64,000 nucleotides of DNA. It comes from LGRD01 sp031382215 (GTDB lineage: Bacteria; Pseudomonadota; Gammaproteobacteria; Burkholderiales; Burkholderiaceae_C). This document shows, piece by piece, positions 9,601 to 20,290 of this stretch; position 1 is the stretch's first letter, and each line of letters starts with the position of its first letter. The position numbers were made by a program, and so were the translations under genes. The stretch covers positions 1 through 64,000 of the forward strand of contig JANMYQ010000054.1 of the NCBI GenBank assembly GCA_031382215.1, in the 5' to 3' direction. The notes below the pieces were generated by a model. The model saw only the letters and a program-made list of their open reading frames with translations, made no database searches and was not told the DNA's origin.

Positions 9601-10083
9601 AACAAGGACGACGGCCAGTACTACTTCCTGAACTACGAGGCACAGCACGAGCGGCTCAGTGAGACGGCACTGTCGGAGCGCGATATCCGCGACGCGCTGC
9701 GCAGCATCCGCGGGCGCACGCTGTTCTTCGTCGACACCTGCTTCTCGGGCAACGTGATCGGCGACGTGCGCACCTCGGGCCGAGAACTCTCGCGAATGGC
9801 CAACACGCTGGCCTCGGCCGAAAACGGCGTGGTCGTGTTCGCCGCGAGCTCGGGCCGGCAAGAGTCGGAAGAAAAAGCCGCCTGGGGCAACGGCGCCTTC
9901 ACCAAGGTGCTGGTCGAGGGCCTGCGCGGCCGCGCCGACCTGAACCGCAGCGGGCGCATCACCTTCAAGGGGCTCGACTTCTACGTCTCCGAAGAAGTTC
10001 GCCAGCTCACGCAAGACCGCCAGACGCCCGTCACGATCATCCCGGTCGGCGTGCCCGACTTCGTGGTCGCGGCACCGAGTTGA
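6685..10083 (+). CDS. WD40-repeat caspase-like (peptidase C14) protein
   Basis: A 1132-residue protein. Residues 35-57 form a hydrophobic export or anchor segment ending in APRAGA. Residues 65-600 are WD40-like propeller repeats (for example VSASDDKTARVWDL) ending in the WIVWTPEGYFDAS block often found before bacterial caspase domains. Pro/Ala-rich linkers lie at about 660-735 and 840-870. The C-terminal caspase fold (from about 890) has the catalytic pair H970 (AGHG) and C1019 (DTCFSG). Bacterial caspase homologues cleave after basic residues and act in stress and signalling; the target here is unknown. The ATG at 6685 leaves a long n-region before the hydrophobic segment, and ATG 6820 is a less likely alternative. 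The next gene starts 47 bp downstream. Confidence 0.85.
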   Translation: MPSIAPGNRALNPLQRQQHPASLGRAHDCPARAAWPLVAGLAGLGMVLLGLAPRAGADPADLLQAVPVLRIETGGHSAPVRRVAVSEARGLLVSASDDKTARVWDLRSGRPGLVLRPPLGAGDIGRLYGAAVHPSQALVAVGGTSASPGQRGAIRLFDLDSGRLVRAIDAGVGDIKRLAWSADGTVLLAGYADPGAVRAFAIDGRLLHDEPSTGAVYGLAIGARGGVAATDFAGRLIVLRATGGVAQRINTLQVQAREPIGAAFAPDEQTLVVGYNRALTEPDVIDAASGRVLRQLKPQGATVGQFGVVAWAADGQTIAVGGSATANGRRFPVWVFGSGADADPRGRSIEAANNSVLDLAPLAGGRFAYSSADGSWGVLGNQPGSPIELQVAGEVNDLRGAASLEASGDLRRIGWAYGFGAKRASFDLAARVVAGARSDGMKPALTRRSAGDPPLQAGFDAQGAARKRQTAEVNGVTITFAGVELASCGTYLRRTRDAILGTSKALYRVDGAGRTLWRLPTTAEVNAVVASDDDQLLVTAMSDGLIQWRRASDGSELLSFLARPDGRWIVWTPEGYFDASAGADTLAGWVINRGADNAAELFSLGRFRDRYQRPDIIDAVLDTLDTRAAIAQAKPSMRASLLAAAPAALSFGVASGSVEATPIVTPPPPVAAAQTKPVVSDVPAETQPPPVEAKPPVVVAALPGAATPSLPPAPPPPAPPPPAPPPTPAPLAIAAPVASEFPPSLVALGTRKLAASGTSLQIPFALRAAEAGKPPQLELRVDGRPLSLSAVQLPARMDGKAQGRITFELVPGASSVVLLARDAAGVSEPLSFEVEKEPVKAEAPPPPPSMPPPATATAVAAAPPAPDAKVATAAKGAEDTKAATPAGRKLFVLAVGISDYERKAYRLGLPAKDAADFVQVMANQKSVYRGVTTRLLTNARANRQAIAEGLKWLVESVGPNDVAMLFLAGHGINKDDGQYYFLNYEAQHERLSETALSERDIRDALRSIRGRTLFFVDTCFSGNVIGDVRTSGRELSRMANTLASAENGVVVFAASSGRQESEEKAAWGNGAFTKVLVEGLRGRADLNRSGRITFKGLDFYVSEEVRQLTQDRQTPVTIIPVGVPDFVVAAPS

Positions 10084-10130
10084 ATTTTGCTGCAAGCCTC
10101 GCCCTCCAAACCACAAGAACCGAGACAGCC

Positions 10131-13100
10131 ATGAACCATCCTTCTGCCGCCCCGACTCGTACCCTGCCGGCCATGCTGTGCGCGCTGATGTGCGCGCTGG
10201 TGTGTGTACAGCTGGCAGCGTGCGGCGGCGGTGGCGGTGGGGGAGGCGCGGCACCGGAAGTGCGCGCTTTTGCGCTGGGCGTGAGCAGCGGCTACAAGGG
10301 CGTGACCGACAGCGCCGGGCTGATCTACAACGACGGCAGCGGTGACGGCTCGGGCGGCGACGGCGGTGGGGGTGGCGAAAGCGGTGGCGCCGGTGCCGGT
10401 GCCGGCCTGGGCACTTTCGTCAATGCCGTGGTGACCGTCGAGCGGGCCGACGGCACGGTGATCGGAACGGCCGTGACCGACACCTTCGGCATGGTCAGCA
10501 TCCGCAACGGCGGCAACAAGCAGCCGCTGCTGATCACGCTGCAAGGCGCCGCCAACGCCACCTACTGGGACGAAGCGCTGCAGCAGAAGTTGCCCTTCCC
10601 TGCCTCGGAGACGCTGCACGTGATGGTGGCCGCCACAGGCACCGCCCAGACGCTGAGCAAGAACGTGGGCATCACGCCGCTGACCGAAGCGGCCTACCAG
10701 TACGCGGTGGCCAAACTCGGCGGCGTGAACGCCTGGAGGACGGCGGCCAACATCGCGCTCGCCAACCAGGCGGTGGCCACCGAGGTCAACCGCTTCCTGC
10801 CCTCCACGCTGGCGATCGAAGACATCACCCGGCTGCCGGCACTGGTGCGCGACGAGACCGCGCAGGTGCTGGTCGGATCGTCGAAGAACATCACCTACGG
10901 CCTGGTATCGGCCGGGCTGGTGCGCGCGGCCAACCTGCACACGCCGGGCAGCGCGCCCGGCATTGCGTTGTCGCGCCAGCTTTCGCTCGACCTGACCGAC
11001 GCCAAGATCGACGGCATCGGCCCGGGCAGCGTGGCGCTGGACCCGAAGGCCTACAACCCCTCGAGCCTGAGCGCCGACGTGCTGGTCGGCATGACGAAGG
11101 TGGCCGAGGTGAATGCCAAGACGCAGCTGGTCACCACGTACACACTGGGCGGCACTGTCACCGGCCTGTTCGCGACCGGGCTGGAGCTGACCCAGGGTGC
11201 CGCCGCGCGGGCAGTGCCGGCCAACGCTTCCGGCTTCACGCTCGGTGCGGTGCTCGTGGCGGGCAGCGTTTACGAGGTCACGGTGAAGACCCAGCCGGCC
11301 GGCCAGGTGTGCTCCGTGAGCAACGGCACCGGCACCACCGGCACGGCCGACGTGGGCAATGTCGCGGTCACCTGCGTCACGCCACCGCCCCCGTCCTTCA
11401 GCGTGGCCGGCAGCGTGTCGGGCCTGGCCGGTTCGGGCCTGGTGCTTCAGACGAATGGCGGCAACAACCTGTCCGTGAGTGCCAATGGCCCGGCGACCTT
11501 CGCCGCCGCGCTGCCGGCGGGCGGCAACTACAGCGTGACCGTGCTGACGCAACCGGGCGGCCAGCTTTGCAGCGTGGCCAACGGCTCGGGCACGCTCACC
11601 GCCAACGTGACGAACGTGTCGGTCACCTGCGCGGCCATCCCGCCCTCCACGTTCACGCTCGGCGGCACGGTGACGGGCCTGGCCGGCAGCGGTCTCGTTT
11701 TGCAGAACAACGGCGGCAGCAACTTGAGCGTGAGCGCCGGTGGCGGCTTCACGTTCGCTGCGCCGGTCGGCGCCGGCTCCGCCTATCTGGTGACGGTGGC
11801 CGCGCAGCCGAGCAACCCCGCGCAGACCTGCGTGGTCAGCGCGGGCAGCGGCACCGCAACCGGCAACGTCGGCAGCGTGAGCGTCACCTGCACGACCAGC
11901 AGTTTCAACATCGGCGGCACGGTGTCGGGCCTGTCGGGCAGCGGCCTGGTGCTGCAAAACAATGGGGGCGACAGCCTGGCTGTCTCTGGCGCGGGCGCGT
12001 TCACGTTCGCCACGCCGGTGGCCAGCGGCGGCACTTACGGCGTGACGGTGGCGAGCCAGCCGCCGGGGCAGAACTGCTCGGTGAACAACGGCGCCGGCAC
12101 CGTCGTTGCGGCGGCTGTGAGCAATGTCTCCATCACTTGTGCCGTCATCCCGCCTGATACCTTCACCATCGGCGGCACGGTGGCGGGGCTGGCTGCAGGC
12201 AGCAACCTGGTGCTGCAGTACAACGGCGCCAACAACCAGACAGTCGGCAGCAGCGGCGGATTCACTTTCGCGACACCGATCGTTGCAGGCGCAGCCTACG
12301 CGGTGACCGTCGCCACGCAGCCGAGCAACCCGACGCAGACCTGCGTGGTGAGCACCGGCAGCGGCACCGCCACGGCCAATGTGGTCAATGTCAGCGTCAA
12401 CTGCACAACCAACACCTATGCCGTCGGCGGCACGGTGTCTGGCTTGTCCGGCGGCGGCCTGGTGCTGCAGAACAATGGCACCAGCAACCTGAGCATCAGC
12501 GCCAATGGAAGCTTCGCCTTCGGCACGCGCGTGGCCAGCGGCGCCGCCTACGGCGTGACGATCCTGGCCCAGCCGAGCGGCCAGATCTGCGCGGTCGGCA
12601 GCGGCGCGGGCTCGATCGTCGCCGCCGACGTGACGAACGTGACCATCACCTGCACCACCCTCGTCGTCGACCCCGTGCTCGGCGGCACGGTTTCGGGCCT
12701 GGTCGGCAGCGGGCTGGTGCTGCAGAACAACGGCAGCAACAACCTGGGCGTGAGCACCAACGGCAGCTTCACGTTCGGGCCGATCGCCAACGGCACGAGC
12801 TATGCCGTGACCGTGGCCACCCAGCCCAGCAACCCGGCGCAGACCTGCGTGGTGAACAACGGGAGCGGCACGGCCACGGGCAATTTCAGCGTCGCGGTCA
12901 CCTGCACGACCACCACCTTCACGGTCGGCGGCACGGTCACGGGCGCGTCCGCCAGCGGGCTGGTCTTGCAGAACAACGGCGGGGACAACCTCGCCATCGC
13001 TGCCAACGGCGCCTTCACGTTCGCAACGCCCGTGGCGAACGGCTCGGCTTACGGTGTCACGATCATCAGCCAACCCGCCGGCCAGATCTGCAACGTGAGC

Positions 13101-15728
13101 AATGGCAGCGGCACGGTCGGGCTGGCCAACGTGACCGGCGTGAGCGTCACCTGCGGCGCGATTCCGGTGACCACGGTGACCATCGGCGGCACGGTGTCCG
13201 GGCTGGCCGGAACGGGGCTGGTGCTGCAGAACAACTCTGTCGACCCTTACGTCGTCACCGCCAATGGCGGCTTCACGTTCGCCACACCGATCCCGATCGG
13301 CACCTCCTTCAACGTCTCGGTCCGAACCCAGCCGAGTAACCCGACGCAGACCTGCGTGGTGAGCAACGCCACGGGTCAGCCCAGCTCCAACGTCAACAAC
13401 GTGAGCGTGACCTGCACGACCAGCACCTTCAATGTGAGTGGCACCGTGTCGGGCCTGGCCGGTAGCGGCCTGGTGCTGGTCAACAACGGCAGCAACAACC
13501 TTGCGGTGAGCGGGAACGGCAACGTCAGCTTCACGACGCCGGTGGCCAGCGGCACGGCTTACAACGTCACGGTGCTGACGCAGCCGACCAACCCGTTCCA
13601 GGCCTGCACGGTCACGAACGGTTCGGGCACGGTGGGTGCGGCGAGCGTGGTCAACGTCAGTGTGAGCTGCAGCAACCAGAACGCGCGGTATGCCTACGTG
13701 ACCAACTCGGGTGACAACACCATTTCAAGCTACGCGGTCGATGCGGCGAGCGGTCGCCTGAAGTTCATCGAGAAGGCTGCCACCGGGGCCTCCCCCAAGG
13801 TGGTCACGGTCGATCCGACCCAACGATTCGCCTACGTGGTCAACAACGGCAACGCCACTGTCTCGCAATACGCCATCGCGGCCAATGGCAGCCTCACGCC
13901 AATGACACCGGCCACCGTGCTCGCGGGGAGCAACTCGGATTCAGTTGCCGTCGATCCGAGCGGCAGGTTCGCCTACGTAACCAATTGCGGCAACGCGACG
14001 CTCTCGCAGTACGCCATCGGCGCGACCGGTGGGCTGACCCCCATCACCGGCGCACCGAGCGTGAACAACCCGGGCTGCCCGGTCGCGGTGGTCGTACACC
14101 CCAACGGCAGGTTCGCCTACGCGGCCAACAACAACAGCAACACCGTCTCGCAGTACGCGATAGGCGCCAACGGAGCGCTCGCGCCGCTTGCCACTCCGAC
14201 CGTCGCCGCGGGCACGAACCCGGGGCATGTCACGGTCGATCCGACTGGCCGCTTTGTGTACGTGACCAACTCGAACGGTACCAACATCTCGCAATACACG
14301 ATTGGCACGGACGGCGGCCTAACGCCTGTGACCGGCGCCTCCACTGTCGTCGTCCCCGGCCCGACACCGAACGCCGTGAGCATCGACCCGAGCGGCCGTT
14401 TTGCCTACGCTTCGATCTATGGCACCGGGGTCGTCGCGCAGTTCAGCATTGGGGCCAGCGGCGCCCTGACCCCCATCGCCGGTGCGCCGACGGTCGCGGC
14501 CGGATTCGCGCCGGCGTTCGTCAAGACCGACCCGAGCGGCAAGTTCGCGTACGTGGTGAATGGCGGAGGCAACGACATCTCGCAATACACGATCGGCTCA
14601 GACGGTGGCCTGCTGCCGAACGCGCTGGTCAGCGTCACCGCCTCTGGCAATGGACCCATCTCGATGGCGTTCAGCAGCGGCGCGATTGCGAGCGCGGTGG
14701 TCGCCCGATACGCGTACGCGGTCAATGGGAACGTCAGCAGTGCGGCCGGCAGCATCTCGCAATACACGGTGAGCGCCAACGGCACCCTTGTCGCCAGCGG
14801 CTCGCCCGTTTCCGTGGGCTTTTTCCCTCAGCACGTCGCGGTCGACCCCGCTGGCAGGTATGCCTACGTGGCGAACTTCGGCGGTGGCGTTTCGCAGTTC
14901 ACGATCGGCTCTGGCGGCGCGCTCGCGCCCATGTCGCCTGCCACCGCGACGGCCCAGACCAGTCCGTACGCGGTGACGATTCACCCGAACGGACGGTTCG
15001 CGTATGTGGCGAACTATTCCAGCGGCACGGTCTCGCAGTTCACGCTCGGCCCGACTGGCAACCTGGTGGCGATGACCACCGCCGCGGTGCCGGCCGGGTC
15101 ACTGCCGATCTCGGTCACGATCGATCCGAGCGGCCGGTTTGCGTACGTCGCGAACTATGGTGGCGACCAGCCGCCGGTGCCGGGCACCGTTTCGCAGTAC
15201 ACGATCGGCTCCGACGGTTCGCTGGCACCGATGAGTCCCGCGACGGTCCCCACGGGCAACACGGCGCGCACCGTCACGGTGGACCCGACCGGCCGCTATG
15301 CGTATGTCGCCAACCGTTACGACAGCACGGTTTCCCAGTTCACGATCGGCGCGAACGGGGCCCTCGCGTCGATGTCGCAAGCCACCCTGTCTGTCGGTAC
15401 GCCACCGGCTTCCATCGCCATCGAACCGAACGGCAGGTACGCCTATATCGTGGGTGACGCCAACATCGTGACGCAGTGGCAGATCGGCCCGACCGGAGGC
15501 CTTGCTGCCATTACCAGCCCCGCAGGCGCCGGGAGCACGCCCACCGGCGTGTCGGTCGACCCGAGTGGAAAGTACGCCTATGTGTCGAACTACAACAGCA
15601 ACAACGTGTCGATGTATTCGATCAACAGCAACGGCGCGCTCTCGCCCTTGGTTGCGACGGTGCCGTCCGGGACGGTCGCTGCGGGCACGAACCCGACGGC
15701 GATCACTTCGATCGGCAGTTGGCAATAG
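10131..15728 (+). CDS. Giant lipoprotein: ten tandem repeats plus two seven-bladed propellers
   Basis: An 1865-residue exported lipoprotein. A signal peptide ends in the lipobox LAAC followed by a poly-Gly spacer. Residues 36-336 are a carboxypeptidase-regulatory-like/unknown region. Residues 337-1182 are ten repeats of about 84 residues, each starting GGTVSGLxGSGLVLQNN and containing two cysteines (in QTC/GQxC and SVTC) that could form one disulfide each. Residues 1183-1865 hold 14 blades of the YncE/lactonase type (RFAYVxN...VSQYxI...VDPSG), which divide into seven plus seven at the linker SGAIASAVVA. The true start is the ATG at 10131, because it gives a complete lipoprotein signal. It is probably co-transcribed with the caspase-like gene. 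An adhesive or scaffold role at the cell surface is inferred. Confidence 0.85.
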   Translation: MNHPSAAPTRTLPAMLCALMCALVCVQLAACGGGGGGGGAAPEVRAFALGVSSGYKGVTDSAGLIYNDGSGDGSGGDGGGGGESGGAGAGAGLGTFVNAVVTVERADGTVIGTAVTDTFGMVSIRNGGNKQPLLITLQGAANATYWDEALQQKLPFPASETLHVMVAATGTAQTLSKNVGITPLTEAAYQYAVAKLGGVNAWRTAANIALANQAVATEVNRFLPSTLAIEDITRLPALVRDETAQVLVGSSKNITYGLVSAGLVRAANLHTPGSAPGIALSRQLSLDLTDAKIDGIGPGSVALDPKAYNPSSLSADVLVGMTKVAEVNAKTQLVTTYTLGGTVTGLFATGLELTQGAAARAVPANASGFTLGAVLVAGSVYEVTVKTQPAGQVCSVSNGTGTTGTADVGNVAVTCVTPPPPSFSVAGSVSGLAGSGLVLQTNGGNNLSVSANGPATFAAALPAGGNYSVTVLTQPGGQLCSVANGSGTLTANVTNVSVTCAAIPPSTFTLGGTVTGLAGSGLVLQNNGGSNLSVSAGGGFTFAAPVGAGSAYLVTVAAQPSNPAQTCVVSAGSGTATGNVGSVSVTCTTSSFNIGGTVSGLSGSGLVLQNNGGDSLAVSGAGAFTFATPVASGGTYGVTVASQPPGQNCSVNNGAGTVVAAAVSNVSITCAVIPPDTFTIGGTVAGLAAGSNLVLQYNGANNQTVGSSGGFTFATPIVAGAAYAVTVATQPSNPTQTCVVSTGSGTATANVVNVSVNCTTNTYAVGGTVSGLSGGGLVLQNNGTSNLSISANGSFAFGTRVASGAAYGVTILAQPSGQICAVGSGAGSIVAADVTNVTITCTTLVVDPVLGGTVSGLVGSGLVLQNNGSNNLGVSTNGSFTFGPIANGTSYAVTVATQPSNPAQTCVVNNGSGTATGNFSVAVTCTTTTFTVGGTVTGASASGLVLQNNGGDNLAIAANGAFTFATPVANGSAYGVTIISQPAGQICNVSNGSGTVGLANVTGVSVTCGAIPVTTVTIGGTVSGLAGTGLVLQNNSVDPYVVTANGGFTFATPIPIGTSFNVSVRTQPSNPTQTCVVSNATGQPSSNVNNVSVTCTTSTFNVSGTVSGLAGSGLVLVNNGSNNLAVSGNGNVSFTTPVASGTAYNVTVLTQPTNPFQACTVTNGSGTVGAASVVNVSVSCSNQNARYAYVTNSGDNTISSYAVDAASGRLKFIEKAATGASPKVVTVDPTQRFAYVVNNGNATVSQYAIAANGSLTPMTPATVLAGSNSDSVAVDPSGRFAYVTNCGNATLSQYAIGATGGLTPITGAPSVNNPGCPVAVVVHPNGRFAYAANNNSNTVSQYAIGANGALAPLATPTVAAGTNPGHVTVDPTGRFVYVTNSNGTNISQYTIGTDGGLTPVTGASTVVVPGPTPNAVSIDPSGRFAYASIYGTGVVAQFSIGASGALTPIAGAPTVAAGFAPAFVKTDPSGKFAYVVNGGGNDISQYTIGSDGGLLPNALVSVTASGNGPISMAFSSGAIASAVVARYAYAVNGNVSSAAGSISQYTVSANGTLVASGSPVSVGFFPQHVAVDPAGRYAYVANFGGGVSQFTIGSGGALAPMSPATATAQTSPYAVTIHPNGRFAYVANYSSGTVSQFTLGPTGNLVAMTTAAVPAGSLPISVTIDPSGRFAYVANYGGDQPPVPGTVSQYTIGSDGSLAPMSPATVPTGNTARTVTVDPTGRYAYVANRYDSTVSQFTIGANGALASMSQATLSVGTPPASIAIEPNGRYAYIVGDANIVTQWQIGPTGGLAAITSPAGAGSTPTGVSVDPSGKYAYVSNYNSNNVSMYSINSNGALSPLVATVPSGTVAAGTNPTAITSIGSWQ
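11139..13678 (+). repeat. Ten tandem ~254-bp coding repeats
   Basis: Ten consecutive units encode the GGTVSGL...SVTC domain of the giant lipoprotein. From the third unit on, the units alternate between a form with SNPxQTC and a form with GQxC, so the larger repeating unit is a pair of about 500 bp (units 3-4, 5-6, 7-8, 9-10, the last partly diverged). This indicates growth by duplication of pairs. Codons differ between copies, so the array is not freshly amplified. Confidence 0.85.
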
Positions 15729-15988
15729 ATCAACGCAGGCGCGTGGCGGCCTGGGGGCGAGCTGCCTCGGGCCCTGCATGCCCGACGTGCTGCCCGATCG
15801 TCTACTCGCCCCGCGAGAATATGCGCCCGCCGGTGCGGACGCAGGTACACAGGCGATCCATCGCCTCCTTGGCCCTGCCAGCCTGGCGCTTGCGGGCGTA
15901 CTGCTCCAACCAGGGGCGGAACTGCTCGTTCAGAGTGCTGTGTCGGCCGCGGCCTGCTCGCGCGCGGCGGCGCTGAAAGTGATGTTCT

Positions 15989-16810
15989 TCACTTGTTCCC
16001 TCGCCACCCCAGCCCGGCCGACGTCCCCCCCGCCACCGCGCCACGGCTGGGCCGGTATTCGCAGCCGATCCAGCCGTCGAACTTGAGTTCGTCGATCACC
16101 GAGAACAGGTACGGGTAGTTCAGCTCGCCCAGGTCGGGCTCGTGGCGCATCGGCACGCCGGCGAGCTGGAAGTGGCCGACGCGGCCGGTGGGCAGGTACT
16201 TGCGGATCTTCATCGCCACGTCGCCTTCGACGATCTGGCAGTGGTACAGATCCATCTGCACCTGCAGGTTGGGCGCGCCGACTTCTTCGATGATCTCGTG
16301 CGCATGGTCCTGCCGGTTCAGGAAGAAGCGCGGAATGTCGCGCGTGTTGATCGGCTCGATCAGCAGCTTCAGCCCGGCCTTGGCCGCTTCGGCGGCGGCC
16401 CAGCGCAGGTTGGCGATGTAGGTGGGCTGCACCGCGTCGCGCTCCAGGCCTTCGGGGATCAGCCCGGCCATCGCGTGGATGCGCGGGCAGTCGAGCGCCT
16501 GCGCCCAGTCGATCGCCATCGCCACGCCGGCGCGGAACTCGGCCTCGCGGCCGGGCAAGCAGGCCGTGCCGCGCGTGCCGCCGTCCCACGCCTGAACGCT
16601 GCTCGGGCCGTCGGTGCCGCCGGGCGGCATGTTGAACAGCACCTGCTGCAGGCCGTTGCCGCGCAGCCGGGCCTTCACTTCGGTCTTGTCGAAGGCATAG
16701 GGGAACAGGAACTCGACCGCCTTGAAACCGTCTTTCGCGGCCGCGTCGAAGCGGTCGAGAAACGGCAACTCGGGGTACAGCATGCTGAGGTTGGCGGCGA
16801 ACTGGGGCAT
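15989..16810 (-). CDS. Hydroxypyruvate isomerase / 2-oxo-tetronate isomerase family protein
   Basis: A 273-residue TIM-barrel protein. The N-terminus MPQFAANLSMLYPELPFLDRF, the LLIEPINTRDIPRFFL segment and GWIGCEYRPS near the end match the Hyi/OtnI family, which interconverts hydroxypyruvate and tartronate semialdehyde or 2-oxo-tetronates. The glutamates in IEPIN and CEYRP are expected metal/catalytic ligands. It is the last gene of the Liv-type operon, 25 bp after the ltnD-like gene. That neighbour favours an OtnI-type role in tetronate breakdown, but the kinase and aldolase of that path are not in the window. Confidence 0.85.
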   Translation of the reverse strand: MPQFAANLSMLYPELPFLDRFDAAAKDGFKAVEFLFPYAFDKTEVKARLRGNGLQQVLFNMPPGGTDGPSSVQAWDGGTRGTACLPGREAEFRAGVAMAIDWAQALDCPRIHAMAGLIPEGLERDAVQPTYIANLRWAAAEAAKAGLKLLIEPINTRDIPRFFLNRQDHAHEIIEEVGAPNLQVQMDLYHCQIVEGDVAMKIRKYLPTGRVGHFQLAGVPMRHEPDLGELNYPYLFSVIDELKFDGWIGCEYRPSRGAVAGGTSAGLGWRGNK

Positions 16811-16835
16811 GGTGGTTGTCTCTTTGGTCGGAGCT

Positions 16836-17747
16836 CTACTTGGGTGCTTTCGGCAACTCGATGCCGGGAAAGATCTTGATCACGGCGCTGTCGTCTTCCT
16901 TCGCAAAGCCGGCGGTGCTGGCCTGCATGAACATCTGGTGCGCCGTGCTCGACAGCGGCAGCGGGAACTTGCTGGCGCGCGCCATGTCGAGCACCAGGCC
17001 GAGGTCCTTCACGAAGATGTCGACCGCCGACAGCGGCGTGTAGTCGGCCGCCAGCACATGCGCCATGCGGTTCTCGAACATCCAGCTGTTGCCGGCGCTG
17101 TGCGTGATCACGTCATACAACGCGGCCGGGTCCACGCCTTCGCGCAGGCCCAGCGCCATCGCCTCCGCCGCGGCGGCGATGTGCACGCCGGCAAGCACTT
17201 GGTTGTTGATCTTGACCTTGCTGCCGGCGCCGGCCTGGTCGCCCAACTTGTAGACCTTGCCGGCCATCGCGTTCAGCATCGGCTCGCACCTGGCATACGC
17301 GGCGGGCGTGCCCGCGGTCATCATGGTCATCTCGCCGCTGGCCGCGCGCGCGGCACCGCCGGAGATTGGCGCGTCGACATAAAGAATGCCCAGCGCGGCC
17401 AGGCGCCCCTCCAGCGCGATCGACCAGTTCGGGTCGACGGTGGAGCACATCACGAACACGCTGCCCGACTTCATGGTCGCTGCGCAACCACCCTCGCCAA
17501 ACAGCACCGACTCGGTCTGCGCGGCGTTGACGACGACCGACACGACCACGTCGCAACGCGCACCCAGTTCTGCGAGGGTCGCGCACGCGGTGCCGCCTTC
17601 TTTGGCAAACGCCTCGGCGGCCTCGGATCGAACGTCGAACACATGCAGGTCGAAGCCGGCCCGTCGCAATGAGGCGGCCATGCCTCGACCCATTGCACCC
17701 AGGCCGACGAGGCCGACCTTCAGAAGTTTTGTGGTGTCGGTATTCAT
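16836..17747 (-). CDS. NAD-binding 3-hydroxyacid dehydrogenase, L-threonate dehydrogenase-like
   Basis: A 303-residue beta-hydroxyacid dehydrogenase. The Rossmann motif GLVGLGAMGRGMA is at residues 12-24, the substrate-binding DAPISGGAARAASG is in the middle, and the catalytic lysine lies in GSKVKINNQ. The segment around AGVHIAAAAEAMALG resembles LtnD (L-threonate dehydrogenase) more than GarR (tartronate semialdehyde reductase), though both are possible. ATG 17747 is preferred over TTG 17768, which adds seven poorly conserved residues. It sits between livF and the isomerase gene. Confidence 0.82.
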   Translation of the reverse strand: MNTDTTKLLKVGLVGLGAMGRGMAASLRRAGFDLHVFDVRSEAAEAFAKEGGTACATLAELGARCDVVVSVVVNAAQTESVLFGEGGCAATMKSGSVFVMCSTVDPNWSIALEGRLAALGILYVDAPISGGAARAASGEMTMMTAGTPAAYARCEPMLNAMAGKVYKLGDQAGAGSKVKINNQVLAGVHIAAAAEAMALGLREGVDPAALYDVITHSAGNSWMFENRMAHVLAADYTPLSAVDIFVKDLGLVLDMARASKFPLPLSSTAHQMFMQASTAGFAKEDDSAVIKIFPGIELPKAPK

Positions 17748-17774
17748 CGGAAGATCATACAAGTGCAAGCCGCC

Positions 17775-19224
<1,450 letters not shown>

Positions 19225-19228
<4 letters not shown>

Positions 19229-20259
19229 GATTTGGGCTCCTCGTCGGGCTCGGCGTCTTCGCGCGTGAAGCCGAGCCGGCGCGCGAGCGGTGGCCACATG
19301 CCGTGCGGCATGAACATGATGCACAGGCCGAGCGCTACGCCGTACAGGATCTGCTTCAGCCCCGGCGCCTCGATGCCCAGCTTCTGCAGCGCTTCAGTCA
19401 GCCCCTCGGACATCAAGGTAAGCAGCGCTGCGCCGAGGATCGGCCCGAACAAGGTGCCGACGCCACCGATGATGGGCGCGAGGATGATCTCGATCGAGCG
19501 GCCCATGTTGAAGATTTGCTCGGGGAACAGGTTGTTGTAATAGAACGCGAAGAACACGCCGGCCAGCGCCGTGAGCGCGGCAGAAATCTGGATCGCGAAC
19601 ATCTTGTACTTGAAGGTGTTGACACCGGCCGCGCGCGCCGCCTCTTCGTTGTCGCGGATCGCCCGAAAGTAGTAGCCGGCGCGGCTGCGCATCAGCCATG
19701 TGGTCAGCACGAAAGCGAGCACGCTCAAGGCCAACGCGAGAAAGTAGAACATGCGCGGGTGGCCGCGCAGGTTGAGCCAATCGGCCGCGTCCTGCTGCAC
19801 CACCTTCAGGAAGAAGCCGCCCGAGCCGCCGACGAACGTGAAGTGGTCGAAGCCGATGCGCGTGAACTCGGCGAACGCGATCGTCAGCAGCGCAAAGTAG
19901 GTGCCGGCAATGCCGAAGCGAAACGCCAGCCAGCCGATCATGCTGGCCACAACCACGCACACGGCCACCGCCGCCAGCATGCCCAGCCACGGCGTCAGCC
20001 CGAACTGCTGGTACAGCGCGGCGGCGGTGTAGGCACCGAGCCCGACGTACAGCGCGTGGCCGAGCGAGAGTTGCCCGCACAGCCCCATCATGATGTTCCA
20101 GGCTTGGCCGACGAAAGCGAAGTACAGCACCAGGATCATCAGCGACAGCGTGTAGCGGTCGAGCACCACCGGCGCGAGCAGCAGCAGCGCCAGCAGCACG
20201 AGCAGCGCAATGCGCGCGCGGCGCGGCGACTCGGTGAAGACGGCGAAGAATTCGCTCAT
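19225..20259 (-). CDS. livM: Branched-chain amino acid-type ABC transporter permease (LivM family)
   Basis: A 344-residue membrane permease with about ten hydrophobic segments. Family segments include WNIMMGLCGQLSLGHALYVGLGAYTAA and the ATPase-contact loop RAIRDNEEAARAAGVN. It carries a charged C-terminal tail (TREDAEPDEEPKS). It lies 31 bp after livH and overlaps livG. Confidence 0.92.
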
Positions 20260-20290
20260 CGGTGTCGGCGGGCCGCGCTCGGAGTCACAT

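Noticed and set aside
9981..13073. A 1030-codon open frame on the minus strand opposite the lipoprotein gene
   Set aside because: It is the antisense of GC-rich repeated coding DNA; the composition is Arg/His/Gly-rich without any family motif, and the plus strand has a clear lipoprotein.
15802..16044. A short minus-strand frame containing LNEQFRPWLEQYARKRQAGR, possibly a gene remnant
   Set aside because: It looks more protein-like than most shadows, but it overlaps the end of the isomerase gene, has no ribosome site and no recognisable family. The 260 bp after the lipoprotein gene otherwise show nothing clear.
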